The notes under the pieces were generated by a model. That model did no database searches and was not told the origin of the DNA. It saw only the letters and a program-made list of their open reading frames with translations. This document shows positions 9,977 through 20,156 of a DNA stretch of 64,000 bases, piece by piece. A program made the position numbers and the translations under genes. The DNA is taken from NCBI GenBank assembly GCA_023091665.1, contig JALJCQ010000019.1, forward strand, positions 620,001 to 684,000. The letters run 5' to 3'. Each line of letters starts with the position of its first letter. Within the stretch, counting starts at the first letter, position 1. Source of the stretch: Pythium myriotylum. Lineage: Eukaryota > Oomycota > Peronosporomycetes > Pythiales > Pythiaceae.

Positions 9977-12900
9977 ATGGCAAATCGCTCGATAAATGCT
10001 TCAAGTAGTGGTACGCAGAAGCCTCAAGTGCTGCTGCTTATGGACAGCCCTCGCAAGCAAGATGGCCAGCGAATCCCTTGGACGACACACCAAGAAGAAG
10101 ATGGCCTAGAAGATCACACGTCAGCAAAGGTCGCCTCAACAGCGATGCGAAAGGCTTCACTTGTCAGTAATGCAACGTTAGATCCGTTGGCGGGCCTGAG
10201 GATGTCAGCATCCCAGCCAGAGTCGCTGGGGAGGCTTCTCGTTGAGATGACAGCGCAAGTCCAAGACGAGCGCTCGAAGCGTAGCGACGTGGACAAGAAG
10301 AATCAGTCGCTGATGCTTGAGATTGAGCAGCTGCAGAGAGAACTACTGGATCTGAAGACATCCCGTGAGCAGCTGACACGTCGACGGGCATCCGGTGATT
10401 GGGACGCAGCAACTCGGCCTGACCATGATGAAGTTCCGCCGAGTCCACGAGATGGAAACGCTGATTTTTGGTGGAGAGAGCTTCAGGAGGCTAAGATTGC
10501 CAGAGACGCGGCTGTCGCAGACGCACATACACGAGCGATGGAAGCCATGGAGCTCAACGCATGCATCTCCATGCAACACGACGAGCTCAAGGCGTTGCGA
10601 GCGAGCGAAGCCGACGTTCGCTTTACCCTTACACAAACCGAGGATCGTTGTAAAGAGATGATGCAGCAACACACGATCTTGGTGCAGGAGAACCAGCTGC
10701 TCAAAGACGAAGTCAGCCACTTGAATGGTGAGATCGGCAAACGTGGGTCCCACTTCAAGGCCCTCATGGACAAGTGGAGCGAGTCCCAGGCCCAATGCGA
10801 ACACCTTGAGCGTGAGAACCGTGCGATGCTCGACAAAATGAAGGAGCTGAGAGCCAAGCACGAGCATTTCCAGCAGGAAATGGAGAAAATGCGTGACGAG
10901 CGCGATCTTTTGCAGCACCAAGCCAACCACTTGAAGGGTGCGGTAGCGGCCAAGGCAGCAGAGTCGAAAGCTTTCCAGGCATACGGCAGCAACGCTCGGG
11001 ACCACCTTCAGGCACAAAACGCAATGATCCAGCGGCAGCAGATTTTCCGTCGAAAGGTCCACGGCATCGCGCATAACTCGGTCGTGCTGATCAAAACAAT
11101 CAAATCAACACTGGCGAGTGTACGTGCACCGCTTGTCACGATCCAAGCAGACTTCCGAACATTCCTGAAGAATTTGAAAACCCCAGTCATGAACCTTGTT
11201 ATGAAGTCAAGACGATATGCTGAAGTCGCATTCATCGAGCATCAACCGCTGCGTATGGCACTTGTCAACGCTGAGCTAACGCGGCGCCACCTCCATGAAC
11301 AGCTTTGGAGGGCGAGACGGAATGCGCTCTTGGTCTGCCAGATTCGAAACGTGTCAACCTCCAATCTGCCTGTGTCAACCGCTGACTCGATACTCTCTCT
11401 GGGTGATTCAGCGGTAAATCCAACTGCAGCCGAGACTTCGTCGAAACTTCAGCGAACTCTGCGAGCCAACTACGGTACCGCGGAGCTGCTACTGCGAGAG
11501 AGCGAGCGCGACACTGTGACGGTCAAATGCGACGTTTTATATTCCGATCGCGCACGAGGCTTGGGGTGTTGGAATTGTCACGATAGCGTGACACCGCTTT
11601 TGCAGAGCGTACTGGACGGCTACAACGCTTGTGTCGTGACATTCGCCGGTCTTCTCCCGATTAAGCTGGACAACTCGGCCGACACTGTGGGCGTCCCCGA
11701 ACTCATCCTCTCGCAAATATTCCAGACGCTCCACCATAATGGTGCCCACTTCCACAAGGTCAAACTGACGATCAGCTACTTTGGCGTGTACAACGAAGCG
11801 ATCTACGATTTGCTAGGCATGGATCCACACGCGAATTCCGCATCTTCAACGCAGTCGATGAGCAAAGTGGTGGTGCTAGAAGTGCAGAATGCTGAGGAAG
11901 CATTGCTCGTGCTCCGTGGAGGGTGTGAGAATCTGGACGCTGCCCATGACCTCAAAGTCATGGACAAATTCCTCACGCACAAGGTAATCACCGTCTGTGT
12001 TGTCCACGAGAACTTGCTGCTCGGTGGACACCCGTCGACTAAATCCAAGTTGCAGATTGTCGAGCTCGCCACGGGTCCAAATGAGACCGATACCACCTCG
12101 GACCTCCAGTGGCAAGACCGCGATCGCGTCAAGGCCCATGTTGCGATGGAGAACGGCATCAAAGCTCTTCTTACAACACTCGCCGATGTCCGCGTGCTCG
12201 CTGACTCTAATTCGTCATCAGCATCATCCTCTGGTGGTCCGTTCGTTCGGTACCACAGCTCCAAACTCACGGTCCTGTTGCAAGACACGGTGAAACCGAG
12301 TGCCAAGCTGCTCACCATCGCAGCTCTGCCCGCGACAACGTCTCCCAATTCCTCAGCAGCGAATCACTCGACTCCACTCGACAGCCGCGCGGCCAACGCG
12401 ACGCGCTGGATGTTCCACGTGCGCAACGCCGTCGGCCTGGCCTCGGGGCCACCTACCGGGCCTGTTATGGCGACCGATCGCTCGGTCGAGGGCTTCATCA
12501 ACCGCTTCACGCAGGCCGAAGGACAGCATTTGAGAGCCTCGTCGGGCTTGGCGTTCTCATCATCGGACACGACTGACCGACCACCGCTCGTGCCCGACGC
12601 TGACCCACGACGCTGGGAGAAGGAAGTCGACGCCATGAGCCGACGGTACGGAGACCTCACCAAGTTCACGACGACGTTCTACCAGCCTGCAGTCGAGTTG
12701 GCCGCGAGAGGGCGAGGCGTAGAAGCCAATGACGACACAGGCTTCCTCGCCACGGGCTCGGTGAGTCCTCGTCGTCCGAGTCTGACCGTCGCAAATGCTG
12801 ACCAGCTCACTGACGTCGTTCTCCGTCCGCACGAGCTCGTCCCCACGGATGCCACAAGAGACTCACCACCACCAGCTCCGATCAGAACCCCACGATCGAA

Positions 12901-13180
12901 ATCCAAAGTCGGGGCGAAAACATATCGAGGGCTTCCAGGCCACCGAAACGGCAGTAATAAAATGGCCGACAAGTCGAAACGGCGAGCGACGGCACCGAGT
13001 GCTGCTGTCACGACACTCGCTCCACGACCATCGGGACCACCACGACTGACTTCGATGGTCAAACTGCGTCGCGAAACGGCCTCCAGCGCGAGGAAGAAGA
13101 CCATTACGGATCCAACCACGGCGGCTCACGTGTCGACTACACAGATGAGACTGTCGACTCGCAAGATCCCGTTCAAGTGA
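9977..13180 (+). CDS. Kinesin-like protein with degenerate motor domain
   Basis: Intron-less, 1,067 residues. An N-terminal low-complexity region is followed by long coiled coil (about 80-350; for example QVQDERSKRSDVDKKNQSLM), then a kinesin-type motor fold at about 490-810. Recognisable motor elements are GYNACVVTFAG (548-558, where kinesins have the P-loop approach), ISYFGVYNEAIYDLLG and YHSSKLTVLLQDT (about 760-772). The Walker A motif GQTGSGKT is replaced by GLLPIKLD. The switch II DLAGSE is replaced by ELATGPN, and no switch I SSRSH is seen. An internal or C-terminal motor after coiled coil resembles the kinesin-14 layout. Without a P-loop it should not hydrolyse ATP, so I infer a microtubule-binding or dimerisation pseudo-motor. 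The C-terminal 200 residues are basic and disordered. The long intact frame argues against a pseudogene. Confidence 0.75.
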   Translation: MANRSINASSSGTQKPQVLLLMDSPRKQDGQRIPWTTHQEEDGLEDHTSAKVASTAMRKASLVSNATLDPLAGLRMSASQPESLGRLLVEMTAQVQDERSKRSDVDKKNQSLMLEIEQLQRELLDLKTSREQLTRRRASGDWDAATRPDHDEVPPSPRDGNADFWWRELQEAKIARDAAVADAHTRAMEAMELNACISMQHDELKALRASEADVRFTLTQTEDRCKEMMQQHTILVQENQLLKDEVSHLNGEIGKRGSHFKALMDKWSESQAQCEHLERENRAMLDKMKELRAKHEHFQQEMEKMRDERDLLQHQANHLKGAVAAKAAESKAFQAYGSNARDHLQAQNAMIQRQQIFRRKVHGIAHNSVVLIKTIKSTLASVRAPLVTIQADFRTFLKNLKTPVMNLVMKSRRYAEVAFIEHQPLRMALVNAELTRRHLHEQLWRARRNALLVCQIRNVSTSNLPVSTADSILSLGDSAVNPTAAETSSKLQRTLRANYGTAELLLRESERDTVTVKCDVLYSDRARGLGCWNCHDSVTPLLQSVLDGYNACVVTFAGLLPIKLDNSADTVGVPELILSQIFQTLHHNGAHFHKVKLTISYFGVYNEAIYDLLGMDPHANSASSTQSMSKVVVLEVQNAEEALLVLRGGCENLDAAHDLKVMDKFLTHKVITVCVVHENLLLGGHPSTKSKLQIVELATGPNETDTTSDLQWQDRDRVKAHVAMENGIKALLTTLADVRVLADSNSSSASSSGGPFVRYHSSKLTVLLQDTVKPSAKLLTIAALPATTSPNSSAANHSTPLDSRAANATRWMFHVRNAVGLASGPPTGPVMATDRSVEGFINRFTQAEGQHLRASSGLAFSSSDTTDRPPLVPDADPRRWEKEVDAMSRRYGDLTKFTTTFYQPAVELAARGRGVEANDDTGFLATGSVSPRRPSLTVANADQLTDVVLRPHELVPTDATRDSPPPAPIRTPRSKSKVGAKTYRGLPGHRNGSNKMADKSKRRATAPSAAVTTLAPRPSGPPRLTSMVKLRRETASSARKKTITDPTTAAHVSTTQMRLSTRKIPFK

Positions 13181-13734
13181 GACTTTTCAAAATGAATCTG
13201 ATGAAAAACTTCTTGATCAAACTATGGACAAGTTAATTGGAGTGATTGGTTGAAAAGGGACCTTGCAGACCGTACTCCAGTCGTTTCGACACAGAATGGA
13301 AAAGAAACAAAAAATCTCGAGTTCCCGCAGATTCCCGAGGCGCTTGAAGCTGAGCTGCTTGGGCATGGGGCTTCCGCCTCTTTCATGGAGCTCCATTAGA
13401 CGTTAGCTCTTGAGGGGATATTATTTTTCCGTATTAATATTCGTGGGCCTACGGACACAACTTTCCAACTTCTCCGTCCGTCGAGGGATGGTTGGAGCCC
13501 TCGTCTGCGCTTGTTGGCACGTCCTCCAGCTGGCTCCCCGTGTCAGATTGGCTTGAGCGCGCATAGCCGGAGCGGCAGTGCGATAGGCGCTGCAGCAACG
13601 GCTTGGTGAGCGGTTCCTTGAACTGGATGGATGCATTATCAGGTGACGCCAACTGTGGTCACGGCCTGTGGGCCACCCTCTGGCGCACATATATTTGCGT
13701 GTAGGCCGTCCTCGCTGGCTTGTCTTCTCGCTCT

Positions 13735-14025
13735 CTATGTATCGCTGCGAAAATTTTGCTCCACATCCCAAAGAGATATACACATCGACATTCGAATCGA
13801 ATGTCGATGTGTAATATCTCTTGACGGACATGTCGAAAGTCGCTTTTTTTGTTGTAAACGCTCGACTTGGACCCCCGGATCGAGATCCGATTCCAAGAGG
13901 ACGATTCGATCCGCGTGCATGTGACTGTTCTTGCGTAAGATTTCCTCGGCGCGATCTTTCGGCTCGGCCCCTGTGCAGAGCAGGTGGGCGCGGCGTATCT
14001 TTTCGAATATCGACGGGTCACTCAT
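13735..14025 (-). CDS. Hypothetical short ORF, doubtful
   Basis: Minus-strand frame starting at an ATG at 14025 (MSDPSIFEKIRRAHLLCTGA) with G/C-rich third positions over the first 60 codons, which is coding-like. Its 3' part runs through the inverted repeat at 13771-13822, so the true 3' end is uncertain and may lie across an intron. No recognisable family. It may be a gene fragment. Confidence 0.22.
   Translation of the reverse strand: MSDPSIFEKIRRAHLLCTGAEPKDRAEEILRKNSHMHADRIVLLESDLDPGVQVERLQQKKRLSTCPSRDITHRHSIRMSMCISLWDVEQNFRSDT
13771..13822. repeat. Near-perfect inverted repeat (hairpin)
   Basis: Perfect 16-base arms at 13779-13794 and 13798-13813 around the loop AAT. The pairing continues outwards for about 8 further bases on each side (AAGAGATA with ATATCTCTT) with one unpaired base. 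Weaker pairing may extend outwards by about 20-30 more bases. Candidate roles are a small foldback element or a structured transcript. Confidence 0.85.
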
Positions 14026-15294
14026 CGGTTCAGTTGAGGGGGGAGGAGCCCGGAACGGACAGAATCCGGGGAGGAGCACCCAGAATTTCTTGAGCTGATT
14101 GCACTGAACATCTGTACGTACAACCACGCAGCTTCGCGCGTCGACTTCAAGGTCGCCAGTGTTTGCAAGACACGTTGACAGGATCCGGAACTGTTACGTG
14201 ACCGAAAAAGGGGGATCCGCAAGATCGCTGTTTTGCCAAACACACGATTCGTTCGTCCTCAAAGATGCGAGTTGCGACGCCGATTGGAACTCCCGGAGCG
14301 ATGGACATCCATGTGATACGATTGAGGCGTGAGAGACCCACAAGAATGCACCAACTTAACCGGGACGGGGCACTCACTGGTTTTCTCACCCAAACAGTGT
14401 CGGCGAGTATTACCCACGCCCCGCTTTCGCGATCAGCAGCCCTCGGTCTGAGTACAGCGCCGCGGAACTGCCGTGCAAGAAACAGTTCTCCCGGGCTCGA
14501 GGTTTGAGCAGGGGTGTGTGTGTGTGTATGTGCGAATAAGAAGAAGGGGAAGTCGAAGAAGAAGAAGAAGACACACTCTATGCCGTGTGGTGACGTTGTC
14601 AGGCCGGGTCCGACAAGTATATCCACACTTGGTCATCGACTGTAGCCCCCCGAGATTCAGCCGAGAGAAGAGTCGGCCGTCGGAAGTAGACGTTCCTTCC
14701 TCTTTTCCTCTTTTTCGTTCACAGCGACGCGATTTCTCAGATGCGCTCACGCCAATGAGCGCCGCCTGTCAAGAGAAGCAGGGCGTTTGATTGGGCAAAC
14801 ACATGGATACCCGTTTCACGCGCTTGCTCCAATGGTGGGATCGCGGGCCGAGTCACACAGAGTTAGAAGAGACCTAAGAATTGATGTGAGAGGAGCGAGC
14901 GAGAGGGGCGATCTGATCCCGTTGGAGTCTCGCGGCGGCGGCGTGCAGAAATCGGGACGGCCGTGAAGTTCCGATCACTAATCGCCCCAAACCCTTGCGA
15001 GTCGGTGTGGTGGTGGGTGAACGAGGATCGGATTCGCGTCATCCAAGTCAGTTCTTCAAAAAACGCCGACCGCGCCTCGTGCCGAGAGAACGAGGAAGAG
15101 AGAAAGAGAGACGCCTGCCCCCCAAAAAAAAGAAAAGCCCCCTTCACGCCCGACAAGAAAACCCCCCTCGCACGTCGTGCTGGACTCGGAAGAATCCCCC
15201 CTCGCATCGCGATTATTCCTCGGTCTCGGACAGCCATCACGAGTTGTCGAGAGAATTAACTGTCAAACGAGAGAGAGAACCGGCTTTGGTGGAC

Positions 15295-16644
15295 ATGTTC
15301 AGCGACGTGGAGCGATCGCCGTCGTGGCACTCGCCAGCGCTCACGCCGCTCGCGACGACCGAGCTACCGAGCTCGCAGTCGCAGTATCAAACAAGCTCCC
15401 GACCCCCCGTGCAGTCCGGGTGGTTCCCTCTCCAAGACACATCTTCGGCCGATCCGACCCGAGCCGCCGACGTCTACAGTGACACAATGCTGCCGCCTCG
15501 CCAGCCCATGCCGCACTCGCAGTGGCCTGCTCAAGAGCCATCGACTCCGTACATGGGGCTTCCCGACAATCGACCCCAGCACACGCACGCCCCAAGGCCC
15601 TACCCGCCAGAGCCGAGCCCGTACTCGCCCATGTACTCGCAAGGGTACGGCACGCCCGTGCAGGACGTCGGGCCGCCAGGAGGCTTTGGCTGGCAAGATG
15701 CTCGCCCCATGGCGCCGCCTCCGATCCACACGACGGGGCTGGAACACCTCCGCATGCCAGGCCCGTACGACGACATGAGCCGCGTCCACGCTGCCGCGCA
15801 GGGCATGCACGCCATGATGGGCATGGGCCCTCGATACCCTGGCATGGGGTACGGCTCGCCGCCGCGCAAGAAGAACCACAAGGAGATCTCGATCGGCCGC
15901 TGGACGGCCGAAGAGCATCGCGTCTTTCTCAAAGGCCTCGAGATGTACCAGGGCCCGTCCTGGGGCGAGATCGCCCGCATGATCGGCACGCGCACGTCGA
16001 CGCAAGTGCGCACGCACGCGCAAAAGTTCTTCACCAAGCTCGCGCGAACCAACCAGATGCTGCCGTACTTTGAGAACCAGATCCAAAAAGAGCGCACGCG
16101 GCTCATTACGCAGGGCGCCGTGATCCCGTCGCAGTCGAGCGTGACGCCCACGTCCACGACGCCGCACAACTACGCCTTCACGACGCTTTCGCCACCACGC
16201 AAGCGAGAATACCCTGGCGCCCAACGCATGCCTGGCTACGACGACCACCTCCACACACTTCGGCCACCCATGAGCACCATGTCGACGTCAACACCGAGCC
16301 CGTACATGGACCAATCTTCGTCCATGGACATGTACAAGCCTCGCATGGACCCGAACCAGCCCGAGCTCATGGGCATCCGGAAACCTCGCATCGACTACAC
16401 TGCTCTTGGTGGAGACCAGCAGCCCGTGACACCGTACGGCGACCAGACGCCGCATCAGATGATGAGCTACACGCCGACCGAGTCGTACCGAGACCCAGGA
16501 CAGTACGCCGGAGACTGGAACGACGCCGCCTCGCGACCGTGGCCTCCGTCCGTAGACCTGTCGAGCGACCCGGCCCATGCCACGAGCGACCCCGAGCTGC
16601 CGTCCGTCACGCGGCTCCTGTATCGCAACCCTCCGTCGGCGTGA
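15295..16644 (+). CDS. MYB-like (SHAQKYF class) transcription factor
   Basis: Intron-less, 449 residues from the ATG at 15295; the frame is open further upstream but has no ATG. One MYB repeat lies at about residues 202-246: RWTAEEHRVFLKGLEMY, SWGEIARMIGTRTSTQVR, ending in THAQKFF, the variant of the SHAQKYF signature. The tryptophan spacing fits a one-repeat MYB. A basic stretch (PPRKKNHKEISIG) just before it may serve as a nuclear localisation signal. The flanks are proline/serine/tyrosine-rich and disordered, typical of activation regions. The protein should bind DNA in the nucleus as a transcription factor. This class is known in plants, amoebae and oomycetes. Its targets cannot be read from the sequence. 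Confidence 0.9.
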   Translation: MFSDVERSPSWHSPALTPLATTELPSSQSQYQTSSRPPVQSGWFPLQDTSSADPTRAADVYSDTMLPPRQPMPHSQWPAQEPSTPYMGLPDNRPQHTHAPRPYPPEPSPYSPMYSQGYGTPVQDVGPPGGFGWQDARPMAPPPIHTTGLEHLRMPGPYDDMSRVHAAAQGMHAMMGMGPRYPGMGYGSPPRKKNHKEISIGRWTAEEHRVFLKGLEMYQGPSWGEIARMIGTRTSTQVRTHAQKFFTKLARTNQMLPYFENQIQKERTRLITQGAVIPSQSSVTPTSTTPHNYAFTTLSPPRKREYPGAQRMPGYDDHLHTLRPPMSTMSTSTPSPYMDQSSSMDMYKPRMDPNQPELMGIRKPRIDYTALGGDQQPVTPYGDQTPHQMMSYTPTESYRDPGQYAGDWNDAASRPWPPSVDLSSDPAHATSDPELPSVTRLLYRNPPSA

Positions 16645-16934
16645 AGCCCCAGGAACTAGCTGTGGTGTGTGCCGTGGTGGATGTTGATCGCGTCCGAAGT
16701 TGCCGCAAGTTGGTTTATGTCAGTGCGCGTCCACTAATTTAGAACAGTTAATCAAATATAGCTACTGAAGTACCACAAACGCTGCCACTCGATCGTTTTA
16801 TATCATTACACTTGCCCTAATGTAGAAACTAAAACCAACTACAACTACTGACGTAAGTCAATTGAGCTCTACGTGGTCCACCCCATGATCCGTTGACGTG
16901 GCAGAATCAAGTACTCAATCAGCTAGTCAGCACC

Positions 16935-18679
16935 ATGGCCAAGAAGACCGCCTCGGCGACGCTGCGCCGCCGCGCGCAGGCCCAGGCGCGCGCCAACGCC
17001 TCTGTCGATGCCTCGTCTGCCTCGCGCCGCGCGCGCCACGCGGTCGTGATGGTGCTGGGCGACGTCGGCCGCAGTCCGCGCATGCAGTACCACGCGGTCT
17101 CGCTCGCCAAGATGGATCCGCAGCTGCGCGTGAGTCTGCTGGGCTACGACGGCGAGCGCTGCGTGCCCGACGTCTACGCCGCGCCCAACATCGACTTCCT
17201 CACGTTCACGCCGCGCATGCAGCGGCTGCCGCGCGGCAAGTTCTTCGTGCTGCTCGCGCCGCTCAAAGTGCTCGTGCAGTTGTTCCAATTGCTCTGGCTG
17301 CTGCTCGTCACGGCCGGCAGCATCGACCTCGTGCTGCTGCAGAACCCGCCGACGTACGCTTTTGCATGCAGCGTGATTGCGGTGGCGTGGTTGATGGGGA
17401 TTTCTCACGGTTGGTTGTGGTAGTATCCCGACGTTCGTCGTTGTGTGGCTCGCGTGTCGTTTGAAAGGCGCCAAGTTCGTGATCGACTGGCACAACCTCG
17501 GGTACTCGATCCTCGCGCTGTCGCTCGGCGATGGGCATCCGCTCGTGAAGGCATGCTCGAGATTGTTTGATACGGAGTTGAAGCAGCAGGTACTTACAGG
17601 TTGTGTTCGGTAGGTCGCGACATGGATCGAGCGAGTGTTTGGACGCAAGGCCGACGCCAACTTGTGCGTAACCCACGCTATGAAGGACTGGCTCGTGCGC
17701 ACTTGGGGAATCCAGAAGATTACTGTGGTGCACGACAAGCCGCCGATGTTCTTCAAGCCGACTCCCGTGGATGTGCAGCACGACCTGCTGCAACGCGTCG
17801 GAGATCAGATCGCCCACTGCAATGATGTAGGTCATCACCGCCATGTTGTTTGAGACTTCGCTTTCTAACAACACGATCTGCCTAGCTCGTCACTTGGAGC
17901 TCCAATGGATCTTCCCAAGAGACGCTGCTCACTCGTCGTGACCCCAAGACGCAAACCATCTCGGCTCGTCCGGATCGCCCAGCCGTGCTCATCAGCTCCA
18001 CGAGCTGGACAGCCGACGAGGACTTTGGCATCCTCCTCAACGCTCTCGTCGAGATCAACACCCGCACGGCGTCACTGCCACCAAGCGAGTTCCCGAATCT
18101 TCTCGTAGTTGTGACCGGCAAAGGCCCGCAGAAGGAGATGTACTTGCAGCGCATCCAGCAGCTCTCGCTCCAGCGGATCCGCGTGGCGACCATGTGGCTC
18201 GAGGCCAGCGACTACCCGCTCGTGCTCGGCAGCGCCGACGTCGGCGTCTGCCTCCACACGTCGTCGTCCGGGCTCGACTTGCCCATGAAGGTTCTCGACA
18301 TGTTTGGCTGCGGCGTGCCTGTCTGCGCTGTCGACTTCAACTGCCTCGGCGAACTCGTGCACCACGGACGGTACGTCATCTCCAGTTCAGCTAGCAAGCA
18401 GGTGAGAAGCACCCACTAACGCAATCGTGCAGCAATGGCCAGGTCTTCTCGTCGTCGACCCAATTGGCCGACCAGCTCGTCGAACTGCTGCGAGGCTACC
18501 CACACTCGACGCCACTGCTGAACAAGATGCGAGCCAACCTACGAAACGTCGAGGTACGTCATCCCTCCTTTCTATGTATCGTGCTTCTCTCTCTCATGCT
18601 ATCTCGAACCACGCAGCACTGGCCGGCGAACTGGGCTCGCACGGCGGCCCCCGTGTTCGCGCGTGAGCTCGGGTACTGA
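16935..18679 (+). CDS. ALG1: ALG1-type beta-1,4-mannosyltransferase
   Basis: Six exons, 16935-17353, 17424-17550, 17614-17826, 17886-18370, 18433-18553 and 18617-18679, give 475 residues, close to the family's usual 450-480. ALG1 adds the first mannose to GlcNAc2-PP-dolichol on the cytosolic face of the endoplasmic reticulum, the first mannosylation step of N-glycan precursor synthesis. Supporting motifs are an N-terminal Rossmann start ([18 protein letters not shown]), a membrane-associated segment ([14 protein letters not shown]), [42 protein letters not shown], and the GT-B C-terminal [20 protein letters not shown] with the nucleotide-binding glutamate region [12 protein letters not shown]. 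Splicing restores each motif. Intron 2 appears to use a GC donor at 17551 (alternatively GT at 17545, two residues shorter). The upstream in-frame codon at 16893 is TTG, so 16935 is chosen as start. Confidence 0.92.
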
Positions 18680-18841
18680 TTTTACTGAAAAGCCACCCCC
18701 CACCAGGTCGACCTGCGTTGCCTCTGAGTCTGAGTCCAACCAAATTAAACCTTAAAACCTAGACTGTACCCAATTAGTACCCCCTCGCTCTCTCTTTCTT
18801 TCCATTGTTGGGTTTCCCCTCTCGATATACCAAATCCAATC

Positions 18842-19600
18842 ATGGCAGGCGACGGCAACGTGACGGCGTTCTCGCTGGGCATCTCGGCCGAGGAGAAGCT
18901 CGCGATGCCACTGGGTGCGTAGCGCTGCTCTTTAGCTTTCGATTGGTGTGTCGTTCGCCTCTGACGGCCTCGTGGTTGCCACGCAATAGACGCGCTGGTC
19001 TCGGCCGCCAAGAAAGAGAAGAAAACCATCAAGCTCACCAAGAAGAAGAAAGGCACGGCCGGCACGCCCGCCGTGGACACGCGGCGGAAGCAGCAGAACG
19101 TCAAGAAGACCGTCTCGGTGCCCGTGTCCAAGAAGGAGGTGCGTGGCAATGTATTGGCATGGGCGGAGTGCTGGATCGAGTGGACTCAGTGCGTGCGATG
19201 GAAACAGCGAGCCTCGGCTGCACGCGCGGCCGCTGCGATCAAGCGACAGGCGGTCGTGAATCTGCGTCGCCAGGGACTCGTGGTCGCACCGGGCGCCGGC
19301 AAGAAGAAGCTCAAAGTGCAGCTGCGCAGCCGCCAGACGTCGGCGCTGAAGGCCGCGCAGAGCGCCAAGAAGCAGCCCAAGAAGATCGTGAGCGGCGGGC
19401 TCGACGTGACCAACATCGTGCAGCATTTCCGCACGCACCCGACCAAGTTCGACCTGCCCAAGGGCACGAATTTGCGGATCACGATCAAGTGAGTGGCCGT
19501 TTTGGATTCGACACGAGTCGTAGTTGATGGAGGAGACTGATCGTGGGGGTGGCTGTGTAGTCTGAACAACGTCAAGCCCGTGGTTGGCGGCAAGAAGTGA
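18842..19600 (+). CDS. Small basic protein with possible UAP56-binding motif
   Basis: Four exons, 18842-18914, 18990-19138, 19208-19488 and 19561-19600, give 180 residues. The short introns have clean GT-AG borders in phases 1, 0 and 2, and all restore one frame. The N terminus reads SAEEKLAMPLDALVSAAKK, resembling the UAP56-binding motif of mRNA-export adaptors (hydrophobic, S/P-L-D-x-hydrophobic-hydrophobic, then basic). The rest is lysine/arginine-rich (KKEKKTIKLTKKKKG; RRKQQNVKKTVSVPV), and the C terminus is LRITINLNNVKPVVGGKK. By analogy with ALYREF/UIF adaptors it may bind RNA and the DEAD-box helicase UAP56 in the nucleus. That is inference from a short motif, and I recognise no full-length family. 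Confidence 0.7.
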
Positions 19601-20156
19601 GGTTTCTTTATTGGAGAGGTCTCTTTATTGGAGAGGTTGAGAATCGATGGTAGGCCGTGCTTCACGAGCGGTCAGGAGGCCGGTATTATTTGCGCTGCAT
19701 CGTGCGTGGTTCCACTCATAGTTTTCCCCACCGAGGAAGTCGTGTATAGGCCACAGGAGAGAGGAGAGAGAAAAAAAAAGAGAAACTCGAGCGACAGCAG
19801 TTATTTTGACAAGCTATCGCTACTTCAAACGACGTGGCCCATCACGGTGTTTCCTGCATCAAGCCTTCGCGTGTCGCATGCATGCCCTGTAGTCGTCTGA
19901 CATGGATTACCACCAGACAATCCTCCGAACGAAGGTGTATACGATTCCATGGTATATCCAGTAGAGTATTTCTCCGATCCTGAGACTACCAAGTCTCAAA
20001 TCGAAGTCAGCCAGGCACCGCGAACAAACAACCAAACGCAGTATTAGTCAGTCGCCCTGGCCACGTTGATTGCGCTCGCCAAAGATATAGAACCCACAAT
20101 CAGGGTGCAAGTAGGCACCACATTTGAGTCAAGCAAAGCGAGCCCATCAGTCCGCG
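19601..20156. other. Intergenic, no feature seen
   Basis: Spacer before the thioesterase pseudogene. It contains a purine tract (near 19764-19784) and no open gene. Confidence 0.4.

Larger units (their letters stand above)
13181..15294. other. Long intergenic region with hairpin and simple repeats
   Basis: About 2.1 kb without a convincing gene. It holds a strong inverted repeat (13771-13822), a GT-rich tract near 14513-14532, a GAAGAA tract near 14536-14572 and a purine-rich leader just before the MYB gene. One minus-strand frame is listed separately at low confidence. The frame open from 14995 into the MYB gene lacks an ATG before 15295. Confidence 0.5.

Noticed and set aside
14995..15294. 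N-terminal extension of the MYB frame
   Set aside because: Begins at TTG, is highly basic and low-complexity, and contains no ATG before 15295; read as 5' leader.
15364..16254. 296-codon minus-strand open frame
   Set aside because: Antisense shadow of the MYB gene, dominated by arginine, valine and alanine from G/C-rich codons on the other strand.
17590..17613. 24-base GT-AG intron in ALG1
   Set aside because: Too short for spliceosomal removal and would leave a 13-residue insertion absent from the family; the GC-AG intron fits better.
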